DNA of 43,461 nt from an uncultured bacterium (GTDB taxonomy: Bacteria > Planctomycetota > Phycisphaerae > Phycisphaerales > SM1A02). The stretch is from contig CAIWNO010000046.1 of assembly GCA_903914045.1 (NCBI GenBank), positions 1 through 43,461 of the forward strand, in the 5' to 3' direction. Within the stretch, counting starts at the first letter, position 1. Each line of letters starts with the position of its first letter. Position numbers and translations under genes: made by a program. The notes under the pieces were generated by a model that had not been told where the DNA came from, ran no database searches, and saw only the letters and a list, made by a program, of their open reading frames with translations. Of the stretch, positions 33,668 to 42,306 are shown piece after piece.

Positions 33668-35500
33668 TTGCTTGTGAACCCACAACAAGGGACGAATTCA
33701 AAATTACATGTGCCCGCGCCAGGACCCTTGGTGACAGTTGAATTGAAAGATTCGAAAGCCAAAATTATTTTGGCAAATGTTCGTCAACGCGTGGCTACTT
33801 GGAGTGATACTGGACGCGCGATCTCGCGTGCCAGCGACGCGATTCAAACCGCAGATCGACTGATTGGCTCAGGACCGGGATCAATGGGCGCTGAATTTAG
33901 ACCCACTGGTCGGCGCGTTCTTCGTTTGAATGAAATCGCGCAAGAAGAACCTTTGTGGATTATTGGGGATGTGCGCGGTGATGTGTTGGCGCTTGAGACA
34001 ACGCTTGGGTTTATCGATGAAACAACTGGAAATGGGCGCGCACCGCAAATTGTTTTTCTTGGAGATTTGGCGGCGGGAACGCTGGGCGACGCGGCGTGCT
34101 TGGCGATCGCGCTTGAACGATTCGCAAGCGCGCCGACAAGAACTATTTTAATCGCGGGTGATCGCGAAGTTACAGTGGGCCTGTCCACGGGTGAAGCCGC
34201 GCATGAACGTCAACCACGCGGGCTGGCCCAAATGCCCATTCAGCCCGCACAAGACAAGACGCTACAAAATCTAACGCGCGCATTTTCTCAACTTGCCGTA
34301 AAACTTCCTGTGGCGGTCATTTGTCCTGGCGCAATACTTTTGGCGCATAGTGGGTTGCCGCGCGCATCCTTACTCTCCTCAATTCAAACCGCCCAAGAGT
34401 TGGAGTCGCGTGAAGATATTTTGAAGTCGTTCGCATTCGATCGACTTCATGCGCGCGACGCACGCGTGGAATCGTTGGCGCCAATGGGTGGCGTGACAAT
34501 GGGTTCGCAAGATTTTGTGGATTCCATGCGTGCATTGACTCGAATTTACGAAATGCCTTTGGAAAGAATGGTGCGTGGTCAAGACACCGCCCCCGAAGGC
34601 TATCGCTGGTTTCGGCATTATGGTGATGGCGTGTTGTTGACCATCACAACCATGGCCGATTTTCTTGCGATCGAGGCCGGTGGTGGTCGTCGAAATCCTT
34701 GTGTTGCCCGTTTGAAATCTGGACGCTTACGCGTGGTGCGGCTTGAAATACCAGAGGACCTTGCACTCACCGCCGATCAAATTTTTCCGCGAAATGTTGC
34801 GACGCGCAAAACAGAAACTAACGCGCCACTTTCTCAACACAAGACGTTGGAAATGAAGACAAGCCTGAATGACATTTCAACACTTGTGTTGGATTTCAAT
34901 CAGCCGCGACCAACATTGGGTCATAATGATGCGCGCGTGATCGACGCTCAGGCCGCGCAAGTTCACTTTGAGCGCGGAGTTCGCCTGCTTGCCGCAAGGG
35001 CGTGGCCTGGTGCACGACAAGCATTTCAAGAAGCCGCGTGCGCGGCGGCGGATGTGAACGCCTGCTTGATGAATGAAGCGGTCGCGTGTCTTTCCTTGGG
35101 ATTGTCCGGTCACCAAGACGCGCTTCGATTGTGCCGCATGTTGATTCAAAGCAACGCGACAAATCCATATGCCTATTTCAACATGGGGGTTTCATATTTA
35201 ACAAGCGAGCGAAATCCAATCGAGGCGGGCCGCGCCTTCCGAACTGTTACGCAAATGCTGCCCCAATTCGGCGACGGATGGTGGGCGCTTGGCCTTGCGT
35301 TCTCGCTGCGCGCGGATCGCCGCAGCGCGGAGGACGCCTTTGCCAAAGCGTCCGAATGTGGTTCTTCATTGGCGCGCCCACATTCAATGGAGGGAATCAT
35401 TCCCGCTCGCGAGCTTTCCTCCATATTCGAGGCGTTGCGCGGTCGGGCTCAATATCACCCGTCATTGACCGCGCAATCGGCGCCGCTTGCAGGAGCCTGA
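33668..35500 (+). CDS. Degenerate PPP-type phosphatase domain fused to TPRs
   Basis: A 610-residue cytosolic protein. Residues about 95-335 follow the order of motifs of PPP-family (PP1/PP2A-like) phosphatases, but with several catalytic residues replaced. GDxHG is GDVRGD (Arg103 for His). GDxxDRG is GDLAAG (132-137). GNHE is GDREV (Asp165 for Asn, Arg166 for the catalytic His). HGGL is HSGL (His227 kept). RGH is RGQ (Gln305 for His), followed by EGYRWFRHYGDGVLLTI as in the family. Asp101, Asp133 and His227 remain. The domain is probably catalytically inactive. Residues about 430-580 hold three or so TPRs (FERGVRLLAARAWPGARQAF, PYAYFNMGVSYL, GWWALGLAFSLRADRRSAED). The start is TTG 33668 or GTG 33674, and neither has a clear Shine-Dalgarno. 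A pseudo-enzyme scaffold is the likely role. Confidence 0.82.
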   Translation: MLVNPQQGTNSKLHVPAPGPLVTVELKDSKAKIILANVRQRVATWSDTGRAISRASDAIQTADRLIGSGPGSMGAEFRPTGRRVLRLNEIAQEEPLWIIGDVRGDVLALETTLGFIDETTGNGRAPQIVFLGDLAAGTLGDAACLAIALERFASAPTRTILIAGDREVTVGLSTGEAAHERQPRGLAQMPIQPAQDKTLQNLTRAFSQLAVKLPVAVICPGAILLAHSGLPRASLLSSIQTAQELESREDILKSFAFDRLHARDARVESLAPMGGVTMGSQDFVDSMRALTRIYEMPLERMVRGQDTAPEGYRWFRHYGDGVLLTITTMADFLAIEAGGGRRNPCVARLKSGRLRVVRLEIPEDLALTADQIFPRNVATRKTETNAPLSQHKTLEMKTSLNDISTLVLDFNQPRPTLGHNDARVIDAQAAQVHFERGVRLLAARAWPGARQAFQEAACAAADVNACLMNEAVACLSLGLSGHQDALRLCRMLIQSNATNPYAYFNMGVSYLTSERNPIEAGRAFRTVTQMLPQFGDGWWALGLAFSLRADRRSAEDAFAKASECGSSLARPHSMEGIIPARELSSIFEALRGRAQYHPSLTAQSAPLAGA

Positions 35501-35501
35501 T

Positions 35502-37181
35502 TTATTTCAACGCCAACTGATTATTCATTTGTAATGCTGGCGTCGTGCCCTTCTTTGCGGTCTTTGCAATTGAGGTCAAGTTTGTTTGAATGAATGTCAA
35601 TTGACTTTGATCAACTTGATCAACGCGACCATCATGATTGAGATCGGCCTCAAGCACGCGCTTCATACCCACTGAAGCAACAAGTTGCTTCATATCCGCG
35701 GAATCAATCTTGGAATCCTGATTGATGTCGGCTTGAATAACGGAATCATCAACCACCACGAAAGCCACTTCACTTTTGTCTTGGCGAACCGTGATTGGGT
35801 TGGCTGATGTCTCAAAGAACCAAGCGCCAGCGGTGCCTTCTTGGCGCGTGACGATTTGGATTGTTCCGTCCCTCAAAGGAAGAGCGATGGAGTTCACATC
35901 ATCGGTGAAAGAAATTCTCCAAAGCGTTCCGTTGGAAATAATGCGGCCAGTTGCGAACACCTTGTCAGCCCAACCCGTGACGGTGAACCAACGGCTTGCT
36001 CCTGGATTTGCGCCAAGACGTGCGTTGAGATCAGTGATGATTGATTCAAGCGCGAATTGATCTTCCTTTGGATTGAACAATTTTGGGTCGGAGCCGACTG
36101 GCCAAGCATTTGGATTGAACACAAGAATTGTGTCGGTGCCGTGCATGACTTGTTGGATAACCATTTCGTCCCAGTACTTGGTGCTGCTCATTGGACACTC
36201 GAATGGTCCCCAATTTGCAAGCTTGCCAAATTGGCGATGCGCAATCCAGGGCATTTGGGATCGGCCACCACTAGTGATCACTGAACGCATGCGATTGAGT
36301 TGAAAACGGAATTGATCCTCTGGCTTGGAACCGATTGCGTTCACGCCGTCGAATTTTGCCGCGGCCATTGTGACCGTTGACTGACCGTAGTAGCTCGGCG
36401 CATCATCTGTACCGAAGCCAGACGATTGACTCCAGAGTGGAACACCGAGAATATTTGGAACCGCGTTGGCTTGTTTCAAAACCATCGAGTGATAATTGCT
36501 CACGCGGGCTTTTGGAAATCGCTTTTGAATGGGAGTGAATGCCGCAGCGTTCATGCCAGCATCGATAACGCCGGCCATATAAGCATCCCAACGTGAGTGA
36601 TAGATATTGTCCCACTTGATTTGGCTCACTTGGAATCCAAGAGACTTCGCAAAAGTTGTTTTAAATCGTGAATCATTTTCAATTGCTTTCAACCCATCCA
36701 TGCCCAGTTCCCAAGCCGTGAGGCAAGTTTCATTGTCGAAAATCACGTAGTCCACAGTACCGCCAGCGGCCTTGAATTCATCAAAGAACTTTTCAATGCG
36801 GGCCTGCGAACGCTTGATCCCATTTGTGAGCCAAGGACTTTGATACTGGGTGATTGTTTTTTGTCCTTTTGCATCAGTTGCAACGCAACGATCCAAAGGA
36901 TGCTCAGCCATATCGTTGACAAACCAACGAAGCAACATGGCTTTCTTGCCGACTGGAAGTTTCTTCATTTCACTAGCCGCCCACGTTGCGCTCATTGGGT
37001 AATCAACGCAAACCATTGTTGTTTGCTGGGTGCAAGAAGCATCTACGGTATCCCAAGTCAACGCCTTCACTGTGGCGGCCGAACTACTGGTGGCCGCGGC
37101 ACACACAAGCAACATGGAGAGCGTACGTGCGAGTGTGTGAGTTTGGCGGGCGTACTTTGTGATGTGGGAAGTGATGTTCAT
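35502..37181 (-). CDS. Secreted protein with C-terminal dockerin-like repeats
   Basis: A 559-residue exported protein. The signal peptide (about residues 1-36, ending SSSAA|T) is followed by a large domain of about 400 residues that I cannot assign. It contains AMLLRWFVND, TVDYVIFDNETCLTAWELG (acidic pair on a strand end, as in TIM-barrel hydrolases), WDNIYHSRWDAY and LGVPLWSQSSG. A predicted beta-rich part and two dockerin-type EF-hand loops follow: DINQDSKID at 485-493 and DLNHDGRVD at 513-521. Dockerin-like pairs are common at the C-termini of planctomycete secreted proteins. A glycoside-hydrolase-like role is plausible but unproven. The frame opens at a GTG (37202); the ATG at 37181 follows AAGGAG with 8-base spacing and is chosen. 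Its leader carries mutually exclusive hairpin arms. Confidence 0.85.
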   Translation of the reverse strand: MNITSHITKYARQTHTLARTLSMLLVCAAATSSSAATVKALTWDTVDASCTQQTTMVCVDYPMSATWAASEMKKLPVGKKAMLLRWFVNDMAEHPLDRCVATDAKGQKTITQYQSPWLTNGIKRSQARIEKFFDEFKAAGGTVDYVIFDNETCLTAWELGMDGLKAIENDSRFKTTFAKSLGFQVSQIKWDNIYHSRWDAYMAGVIDAGMNAAAFTPIQKRFPKARVSNYHSMVLKQANAVPNILGVPLWSQSSGFGTDDAPSYYGQSTVTMAAAKFDGVNAIGSKPEDQFRFQLNRMRSVITSGGRSQMPWIAHRQFGKLANWGPFECPMSSTKYWDEMVIQQVMHGTDTILVFNPNAWPVGSDPKLFNPKEDQFALESIITDLNARLGANPGASRWFTVTGWADKVFATGRIISNGTLWRISFTDDVNSIALPLRDGTIQIVTRQEGTAGAWFFETSANPITVRQDKSEVAFVVVDDSVIQADINQDSKIDSADMKQLVASVGMKRVLEADLNHDGRVDQVDQSQLTFIQTNLTSIAKTAKKGTTPALQMNNQLALK

Positions 37182-37189
37182 TTCGTCGA

Positions 37190-37195
37190 CTCCTT
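37190..37195 (-). promoter_or_regulatory. Shine-Dalgarno of the dockerin protein
   Basis: AAGGAG on the minus strand, eight bases before the ATG at 37181. It sits directly after the third arm of the leader hairpins (37203-37216), so folding of that arm could affect its access. Confidence 0.7.
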
Positions 37196-37202
37196 GTTGC
37201 AC

Positions 37203-37276
37203 GACCTGGTGTGGTCAGCGAGGGAGTTGATGGACGAAACGTTCGACCAGGTGCCTTCGCGGGGCCACACCTGGTC
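37203..37276 (-). promoter_or_regulatory. Leader with three cross-pairing arms (possible RNA switch)
   Basis: Three related segments lie between the dockerin gene start and 37276. In transcript order (minus strand) arm 1 is GACCAGGTGTGGCC (37276-37263), arm 2 is CACCTGGTC (37253-37245) and arm 3 is GACCACACCAGGTC (37216-37203). Arm 1 pairs perfectly with arm 2 over 9 bp (14-base loop), or with arm 3 over 14 positions with two mismatches. Arm 2 can also pair with arm 3 over 7 bp. Arm 3 ends eight bases before the Shine-Dalgarno. The layout would allow alternative folds, but no ligand-binding motif is recognised. Confidence 0.45.
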
Positions 37277-37419
37277 TTCGGTTTTCAATCATCAAGAGAA
37301 TCGAATCTAGTTTTTTTGAGTCAAGCCCTACCGAAATAGTATTTGTAGAATTGCTTGCACAGACGGAATAAACCTAACAAACAAACTGTTCAAATACGAA
37401 ACAGGCTTTGAGCGCTGGC

Positions 37420-37686
37420 TCACAACACATAGCGAATGCCCACGCATTTACGCAATGTTTCAAGAAAACTTTGTCGTTGTGATTCGTCACTCACGGTGGT
37501 GTCAACATTCACGGCGCACCAACGCCCACCAGAACTCTTGCGCAGTTCGCCAATTGTAATGGGATGCTGCCCAAAGGTTTGACGAATGGCCAAGTGAATA
37601 TGCGACTCTTGTCCAGCAATCAAACTGTAACCCCAAGCGCATGGATATTCGAAAGTGGGGCGTCCAAATGTGGTTTCATTGTTCAT
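37420..37686 (-). CDS. YbeD-like DUF493 family protein
   Basis: A small cytosolic protein of 88 residues matching the DUF493/YbeD family (ACT-like ferredoxin fold), sometimes proposed to influence lipoate metabolism. The family pattern is visible: TFEYPCAWGYSLIAG near the N-terminus, then GELRKSSGGRWCAVNVDTTV with the conserved Ser and the beta strand, and the end QSFLETLRKCVGIRYVL, where many members have a short peptide followed by VL. The start ATG at 37686 has a strong GGAGG six bases upstream. The gene is solitary, with about 255 bases of AT-rich sequence before it. The link to the lipoyl E2 enzyme at the other end of the window is suggestive only. The function of the family is not firmly established. 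Confidence 0.8.
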   Translation of the reverse strand: MNNETTFGRPTFEYPCAWGYSLIAGQESHIHLAIRQTFGQHPITIGELRKSSGGRWCAVNVDTTVSDESQRQSFLETLRKCVGIRYVL

Positions 37687-37941
37687 TTCAATCCTCCATG
37701 GTGAATGTCATAAATAGAAATTGGAGGTCAAATTGAAGTTTGATTATTTTTTAAAGTTTCATGATTAAAAAACCATGGGCCGTAGAAATATGCATTTTTC
37801 CCATTGAAACGCCAATTGAGATTGTTCAAAATGGAAATTGTATTCACACACGCCCCTCATGAAATGGTATGGCATGTAGTCTTGCTTCATTTGTAGACGC
37901 GCGAAACACGGACCCAATGTGCACCCATGCTTGCCCGTGAA
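37687..37941 (-). promoter_or_regulatory. AT-rich region upstream of the YbeD-like gene
   Basis: A 255-base gap between aroC and the YbeD-like gene, notably AT-rich near 37720-37800. It contains the GGAGG Shine-Dalgarno (37693-37697) and a TTGACC box on the minus strand near 37730, without a convincing -10 partner. No open frame, RNA gene or terminator hairpin is clear to me. Confidence 0.35.
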
Positions 37942-39111
37942 TTAGGCCAACGGCAAGCGGCGCGCCAATTCCATGAACGCCGCATGCGATGCTTTCACTT
38001 GCGTCATGGAATCGCCTGAAAATTTTTCCAGGAACGCGCGCGCAATTTCAAACGCAACGACATGCTCCATGACCACGCTCGCGGCGGCAATGGCGCTGAC
38101 ATCGGAACGCTCATACGCGCTCATGACGGATTCCTTGGTGTTTAAATCCACGCTGGGCATGCCGCGCAACAACGTGCTGATGGGTTTCATTGTGCCAGTG
38201 ACCACGACTGGCATTCCGTTGGTCATGCCGCCTTCAAGACCGCCGGCATTATTTGTGGGCCGCACAAATCCAAGATGCGATTCGTTTTTCTTTGACGCGT
38301 CATACTGAATTGCGTCGTGCACTTGACTGCCGGTGCGAAACGCGCACTCGCGGCCAAGACCAATTTCAACGGCTTTGAAAGCTTGAATGCCCATCACGGC
38401 GCCGGCCAAGCGCGAGTCCAATCTCTCGTGCCATTGAACGCAAGAGCCAAGGCCAATTGGGCAATTGAAGACATGCGCTTCCACAAGACCGCCAACCGTG
38501 TCTTTGTCCACCTTGGCTTGATGAATGCGGTCGATCAGTTGCGCGCTTGTTGCGTCACAGGGAATTCCAACGTCGCTTGCGTTACGCGCGGCAAGTTGCG
38601 CGGGCCATGAATGCGCGGTGACTTCGCCAGACCAGCGGACATCAAGCGCGGCGCGCACAAAGCCACATGTTTGAATACCAAACTCGCGCAGAAAACAATT
38701 TGCAAGCGCGCCGGCCGCCACGCGCGCCGCGGTTTCACGCGCGCTGGCTCGCTCCAATGTTTCTCGGCAATCAGTGGTGAGCCACTTCACGCTGCCGGCG
38801 AGATCGGCGTGGCCAGGACGCGGACGGGAAACGGAAGGCGTTTTTGCTGGGTCATCAAGGCGATTGTCTTCATTGGGAATTCGCATGGCGATTGGACCGC
38901 CCATGGACACGCCACGGCGCACGCCAGAAATAAATTCAGCCTTGTCGGTTTCCATGCGCTGCCGCGCGCCACGACCGTAACCGGCTTGACGGCGCTTGAG
39001 CTCGCCATTGATGTACTCGCTATCAATGGAAAGCCCCGCGGGAATTCCTTCCACGATGGCAAGCAGACCTGGTCCGTGACTTTCTCCAGCGGTGAGATAT
39101 CGCAATGTCAT
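37942..39111 (-). CDS. aroC: Chorismate synthase
   Basis: Last enzyme of the shikimate pathway; it converts 5-enolpyruvylshikimate-3-phosphate to chorismate with reduced FMN. The 389 residues match the family. Signature blocks are GESHGPGLLAIVEGIPAG at the N-terminus, RRQAGYGRGARQRMETDKAE (FMN/substrate loop), FISGVRRG, NNAGGLEGGMTNGMPVVV and GTMKPISTL, and near the end RSDVSAIAAASVVMEHVVAF. The gene follows the MFS transporter after 24 bases on the same strand, which in turn overlaps aroDE. All three therefore appear to be one transcript feeding aromatic amino acid synthesis. Confidence 0.97.
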   Translation of the reverse strand: MTLRYLTAGESHGPGLLAIVEGIPAGLSIDSEYINGELKRRQAGYGRGARQRMETDKAEFISGVRRGVSMGGPIAMRIPNEDNRLDDPAKTPSVSRPRPGHADLAGSVKWLTTDCRETLERASARETAARVAAGALANCFLREFGIQTCGFVRAALDVRWSGEVTAHSWPAQLAARNASDVGIPCDATSAQLIDRIHQAKVDKDTVGGLVEAHVFNCPIGLGSCVQWHERLDSRLAGAVMGIQAFKAVEIGLGRECAFRTGSQVHDAIQYDASKKNESHLGFVRPTNNAGGLEGGMTNGMPVVVTGTMKPISTLLRGMPSVDLNTKESVMSAYERSDVSAIAAASVVMEHVVAFEIARAFLEKFSGDSMTQVKASHAAFMELARRLPLA

Positions 39112-39135
39112 GCGCCCATCATACGGATGGGGTGA

Positions 39136-40416
39136 TTAGGCGTGAGCGATGGAATTGGAAGTTTGTGAATGCAGGCGACGTTCATACATTGCGCCGCCGC
39201 ACCAGATGAGTCCCGCAAGAAATATAAAAATTGGAATGCACATGTACGCCGTTTTCCAACTAGAGCCTTGCGCGATCCAACCAATCATGGGCACCGCGGG
39301 AACATCGCCAAGAAGATGTAAAACCAAAATGGCCAGCGCCATGCCGGTGCCGCGCTCCGCCGGATTAAGAATGTGAACCAGATGCGCGTGGACGGGTCCC
39401 ACACTCATGACAAGAAAGAAGGAACCCAACGTGATGCCGCACCACATTGCAGTGATGTTGGGCGCGTACAGAACAAAGAGGATTGATGCCGCCGCAAAAA
39501 AACTAGTGATGCCGCAAATCCATAAATGCGCCGTGCGATTGCGTTGATACCACCAATCGCCAAGAAATCCACCAGTCAATGTGCCGGTGATTCCGGTGAC
39601 AACAATGACCGCGCCAAACATGGTGCTGGAACTTTCAACGCTTAATCCCCACGCTTTATCCAGATACGTTGGCGTCCAAAAACCAAGACTTCCAAAGCCG
39701 GCGGTTTGCAGCGCGTAGCCCATGGTGGTCCAAAGCCATCTTGGTCGAAGCAGAATGCCAACGGCGTTGCGCACGGTTGGCGGCGCATTCACAACAACAT
39801 TCTCATCCTTTGCTCCGCGCTGTGGATCGCGAATAAAATAAATCACCAGCGCAAGAAAGAGTCCAGGACCGCCGGCCACAAAAAATGCTTCACGCCAACC
39901 GTACTTGGACCCAACCACTCCGCCAAGCGTGAAACCAATCGCGGCGCCAACTGGAATTGCCGCGTTGAAGAATGCCATGGCGCGGCTTTGTTGCTTGGCG
40001 GGAAATTCATCGGCAAGAACGGCGGGCGCAACGCTGCCATACGCGGCTTCGCCAATTCCAGTGAAGGCGCGCATGATCAGCAAACTCCAAAAACCCCACG
40101 CGAAGCCACCAAGCAATGTGAGCACGCTCCAAAATGCAACGGCCGCCGCAAGAACATGCAGGCGCGGAAATCGATCGGCGATTAAACCAAATGCTGGCGC
40201 GGCGATCATGTAGACCGCGATGAACGCGGAGTAAAGCCAGCCCGATTGCGCATGCGTCAGCGCCAAGCCGCCTTGGTCGATTGATTTTTCTAGAAATGGA
40301 ACCAGGCTGCTGACGACATAGCGATCCACATAATTGAGTAAATTCAGCAGCGAAAGCGTGATGAGCGCGATCATGGGCGCGCGCGCGTTGCGGGTGAGTG
40401 ATGAAGTGGCTTTCAT
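39136..40416 (-). CDS. Major facilitator superfamily transporter
   Basis: A 426-residue inner-membrane carrier with about twelve membrane segments. The N-terminus has LLNYVDRYVVSSLVPFLEKS and the MFS cytoplasmic loop motif GLIADRFPRL between helices 2 and 3. GIGEAAYGSVAPAVLADEF lies in the region of helix 4-5 and resembles Spinster-type MFS members, which carry organic anions or lipids. A central loop and the second half (TGITGTLTGGFLGDWWYQRN) follow. The substrate is not evident. The ATG overlaps the aroDE stop as ATGA (40413-40416), and aroC follows after 24 bases. Transport of an aromatic pathway intermediate or product is therefore a reasonable guess, supported only by position. Confidence 0.9.
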   Translation of the reverse strand: MKATSSLTRNARAPMIALITLSLLNLLNYVDRYVVSSLVPFLEKSIDQGGLALTHAQSGWLYSAFIAVYMIAAPAFGLIADRFPRLHVLAAAVAFWSVLTLLGGFAWGFWSLLIMRAFTGIGEAAYGSVAPAVLADEFPAKQQSRAMAFFNAAIPVGAAIGFTLGGVVGSKYGWREAFFVAGGPGLFLALVIYFIRDPQRGAKDENVVVNAPPTVRNAVGILLRPRWLWTTMGYALQTAGFGSLGFWTPTYLDKAWGLSVESSSTMFGAVIVVTGITGTLTGGFLGDWWYQRNRTAHLWICGITSFFAAASILFVLYAPNITAMWCGITLGSFFLVMSVGPVHAHLVHILNPAERGTGMALAILVLHLLGDVPAVPMIGWIAQGSSWKTAYMCIPIFIFLAGLIWCGGAMYERRLHSQTSNSIAHA

Positions 40417-42248
40417 GAATGAGCGTCCAATGTATGGTTAAGAAGTTTCCGCCACAATTCAATCGGAGCATTGGGGCATTGCTCATTGAGTTGCAAATGA
40501 ATGTTGGGCGAAACGCCGATGCGCGAATTGGTATTTGAATGAGCGTTCTTGTGCGGCACGTTGACCTTCGCGGTATCGGAAACAATCTGGTTTTTCGTGA
40601 ACAATTCAAATTGCAACGCGGCTTGACGCAAAAACATTTCCGTTCCATCAACAATCACCGCGCCCGCGGCGCGCGCGCGCTGTAGCAGTGGCGTTTCTCG
40701 CGGACGGTACACGGTGTCCATGACAACAGTGCCCGATTTTATTTTAAACGAGATTGGAAGTGGATCAACCGACTCGGCGCCGGAGCCGGTCATTCCCGCG
40801 CTGGTGCAATTCACAATAATGGTGAATAAATGCGCCGCGATATTTTCTAATTCGACGGCTTGCACGCGTGATTGATTCGCGCCGTCAATGTCGCGCGCAT
40901 TGAAGTGCGTTGCAAGCTGCGCAGCTTTAGTGTGGGTGCGATTGGCAATGGTGACGCGCGAGCCTGCAAGAGCAAAACCGGCGACAACGGCACGCGCCGC
41001 ACCACCCGATCCCAAAACCAATACACGCTGTTGTCGCCATTGATCAAGCGTTTGCGGCTCTACGAAATTTTTGTTTGCGGTCCAAGATGAAACCTTCGGC
41101 GAAATAGTGGAGTCATTCTCAATTAAATCACCGCGAGCCAGCGCGGCTGAACTGTGTTCGTTCATGCCAAGCGCGGCAGCAATCGCGGCAACCGCAGCGG
41201 GCGCGTCGGTGTTGAACACGTTCGCAACTCCGTTGTCGGAAAAAATCAGCGTGTTCGCCGCGCCGCACCACTCGCTCACCACATCGCCAACGCCGCCTTG
41301 CTGCTTGCACCAGCGCAACGCATGTTCCTTGTGCGGCAATGTCACGCTGACCCCGCGCAAATTTAAAATGGCGGACGCGGACAATTCACCAATAGACGCG
41401 TTGAAATGTTCCCACTCTGGCGGAATGGCCAGCGGAACATAGGCGCCGTTGAATTGCGTGGCGCTAAACGCCGCGTTGTGCAGCAATGGCGACAACGAAT
41501 GTTCAATTGGCCAACCCACCACCGCAAATACAATAGTGGCGGGAGTGATGCGCGCGAATGAATACATATTGATGAATTCTTGCGCCGTGAGTTGCCCTGG
41601 CGCCGTGCCCATTTCGTTGTCGGGGCGCGCGTAGGTGAGAAAACCGCCAAACTTAGGCGCAAGCACGCGGCTGGCAATTCCAAATGGACCCATGCACAGC
41701 GCAATGGTTGGCTTGCTTTGATGGCGCAGCAATTCAAACGCCTCCAGATTGTCGCGCACACTGCGGGCGCGCCACGCTATTTTTGCCACGGCGCACAGTG
41801 GCTCGCTCCACATGGCGGCGACACGCTTGGAAAGATTGGCGGGTCGCGACTGAAAATCATGCGCGCTTAAAATAAGGCGCGTGGAGGTTTGCGCGGCCGC
41901 AAATTGTTTTTGAAAATCCGCACTGGCTTGAAACGCGGCCAACTCAAGATCAATGTACGACGGGGGCACGGTGAGTTTGCAAACCGCGATCAACAATTCA
42001 AGCCGTGCGGATTCATGGCCCACATACGCGCCCCCTTCCGCCGCGGCGCGAATGGTGACAATGCACGGCAGCGGACAATTTTTTATAAGCAGCGCCACGC
42101 TTTCAAGCGCGTTGTCCGCGTGCGCCAACGCGTCCACGCGCCACTCCACAATGGTGGCGCCGCACTTGGCTTGCGCGCGCGCGGACTCAAGCGCATATGC
42201 AACAGAGTCGCCACTTTCCACTGTAATTGCGACCGCGATTAACGACAT
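40413..42248 (-). CDS. aroDE: Bifunctional 3-dehydroquinate dehydratase / shikimate dehydrogenase
   Basis: A 611-residue cytosolic fusion catalysing two consecutive shikimate pathway steps. The N-terminal type I dehydroquinase (about 1-225) has E35-x-R37-x-D39 (VEWRVDA), the catalytic His130 in LSAHDF and the Schiff-base Lys156 in AVAKIAW. The C-terminal shikimate dehydrogenase (about 238-560) has the substrate motif SLSP (251-254) in GWPIEHSLSPLLHNAAF, VTLPHK with catalytic Lys307, NTD at 346-348 and the NADP loop GSGGAARA at 413-420. Compared with E. coli AroE, about 40 extra residues lie between NTD and the NADP loop. The last 60 residues extend beyond AroE. Fusions of this order are known in plants and some bacteria of the PVC group. 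It heads the aroDE - MFS - aroC operon. Confidence 0.96.
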   Translation of the reverse strand: MSLIAVAITVESGDSVAYALESARAQAKCGATIVEWRVDALAHADNALESVALLIKNCPLPCIVTIRAAAEGGAYVGHESARLELLIAVCKLTVPPSYIDLELAAFQASADFQKQFAAAQTSTRLILSAHDFQSRPANLSKRVAAMWSEPLCAVAKIAWRARSVRDNLEAFELLRHQSKPTIALCMGPFGIASRVLAPKFGGFLTYARPDNEMGTAPGQLTAQEFINMYSFARITPATIVFAVVGWPIEHSLSPLLHNAAFSATQFNGAYVPLAIPPEWEHFNASIGELSASAILNLRGVSVTLPHKEHALRWCKQQGGVGDVVSEWCGAANTLIFSDNGVANVFNTDAPAAVAAIAAALGMNEHSSAALARGDLIENDSTISPKVSSWTANKNFVEPQTLDQWRQQRVLVLGSGGAARAVVAGFALAGSRVTIANRTHTKAAQLATHFNARDIDGANQSRVQAVELENIAAHLFTIIVNCTSAGMTGSGAESVDPLPISFKIKSGTVVMDTVYRPRETPLLQRARAAGAVIVDGTEMFLRQAALQFELFTKNQIVSDTAKVNVPHKNAHSNTNSRIGVSPNIHLQLNEQCPNAPIELWRKLLNHTLDAHS

Positions 42249-42306
42249 TGCATTCCTTGCGCACTAGTGTTTGGCACATTGATGTGAATGCGCCCGCCTA
42301 AAAACT

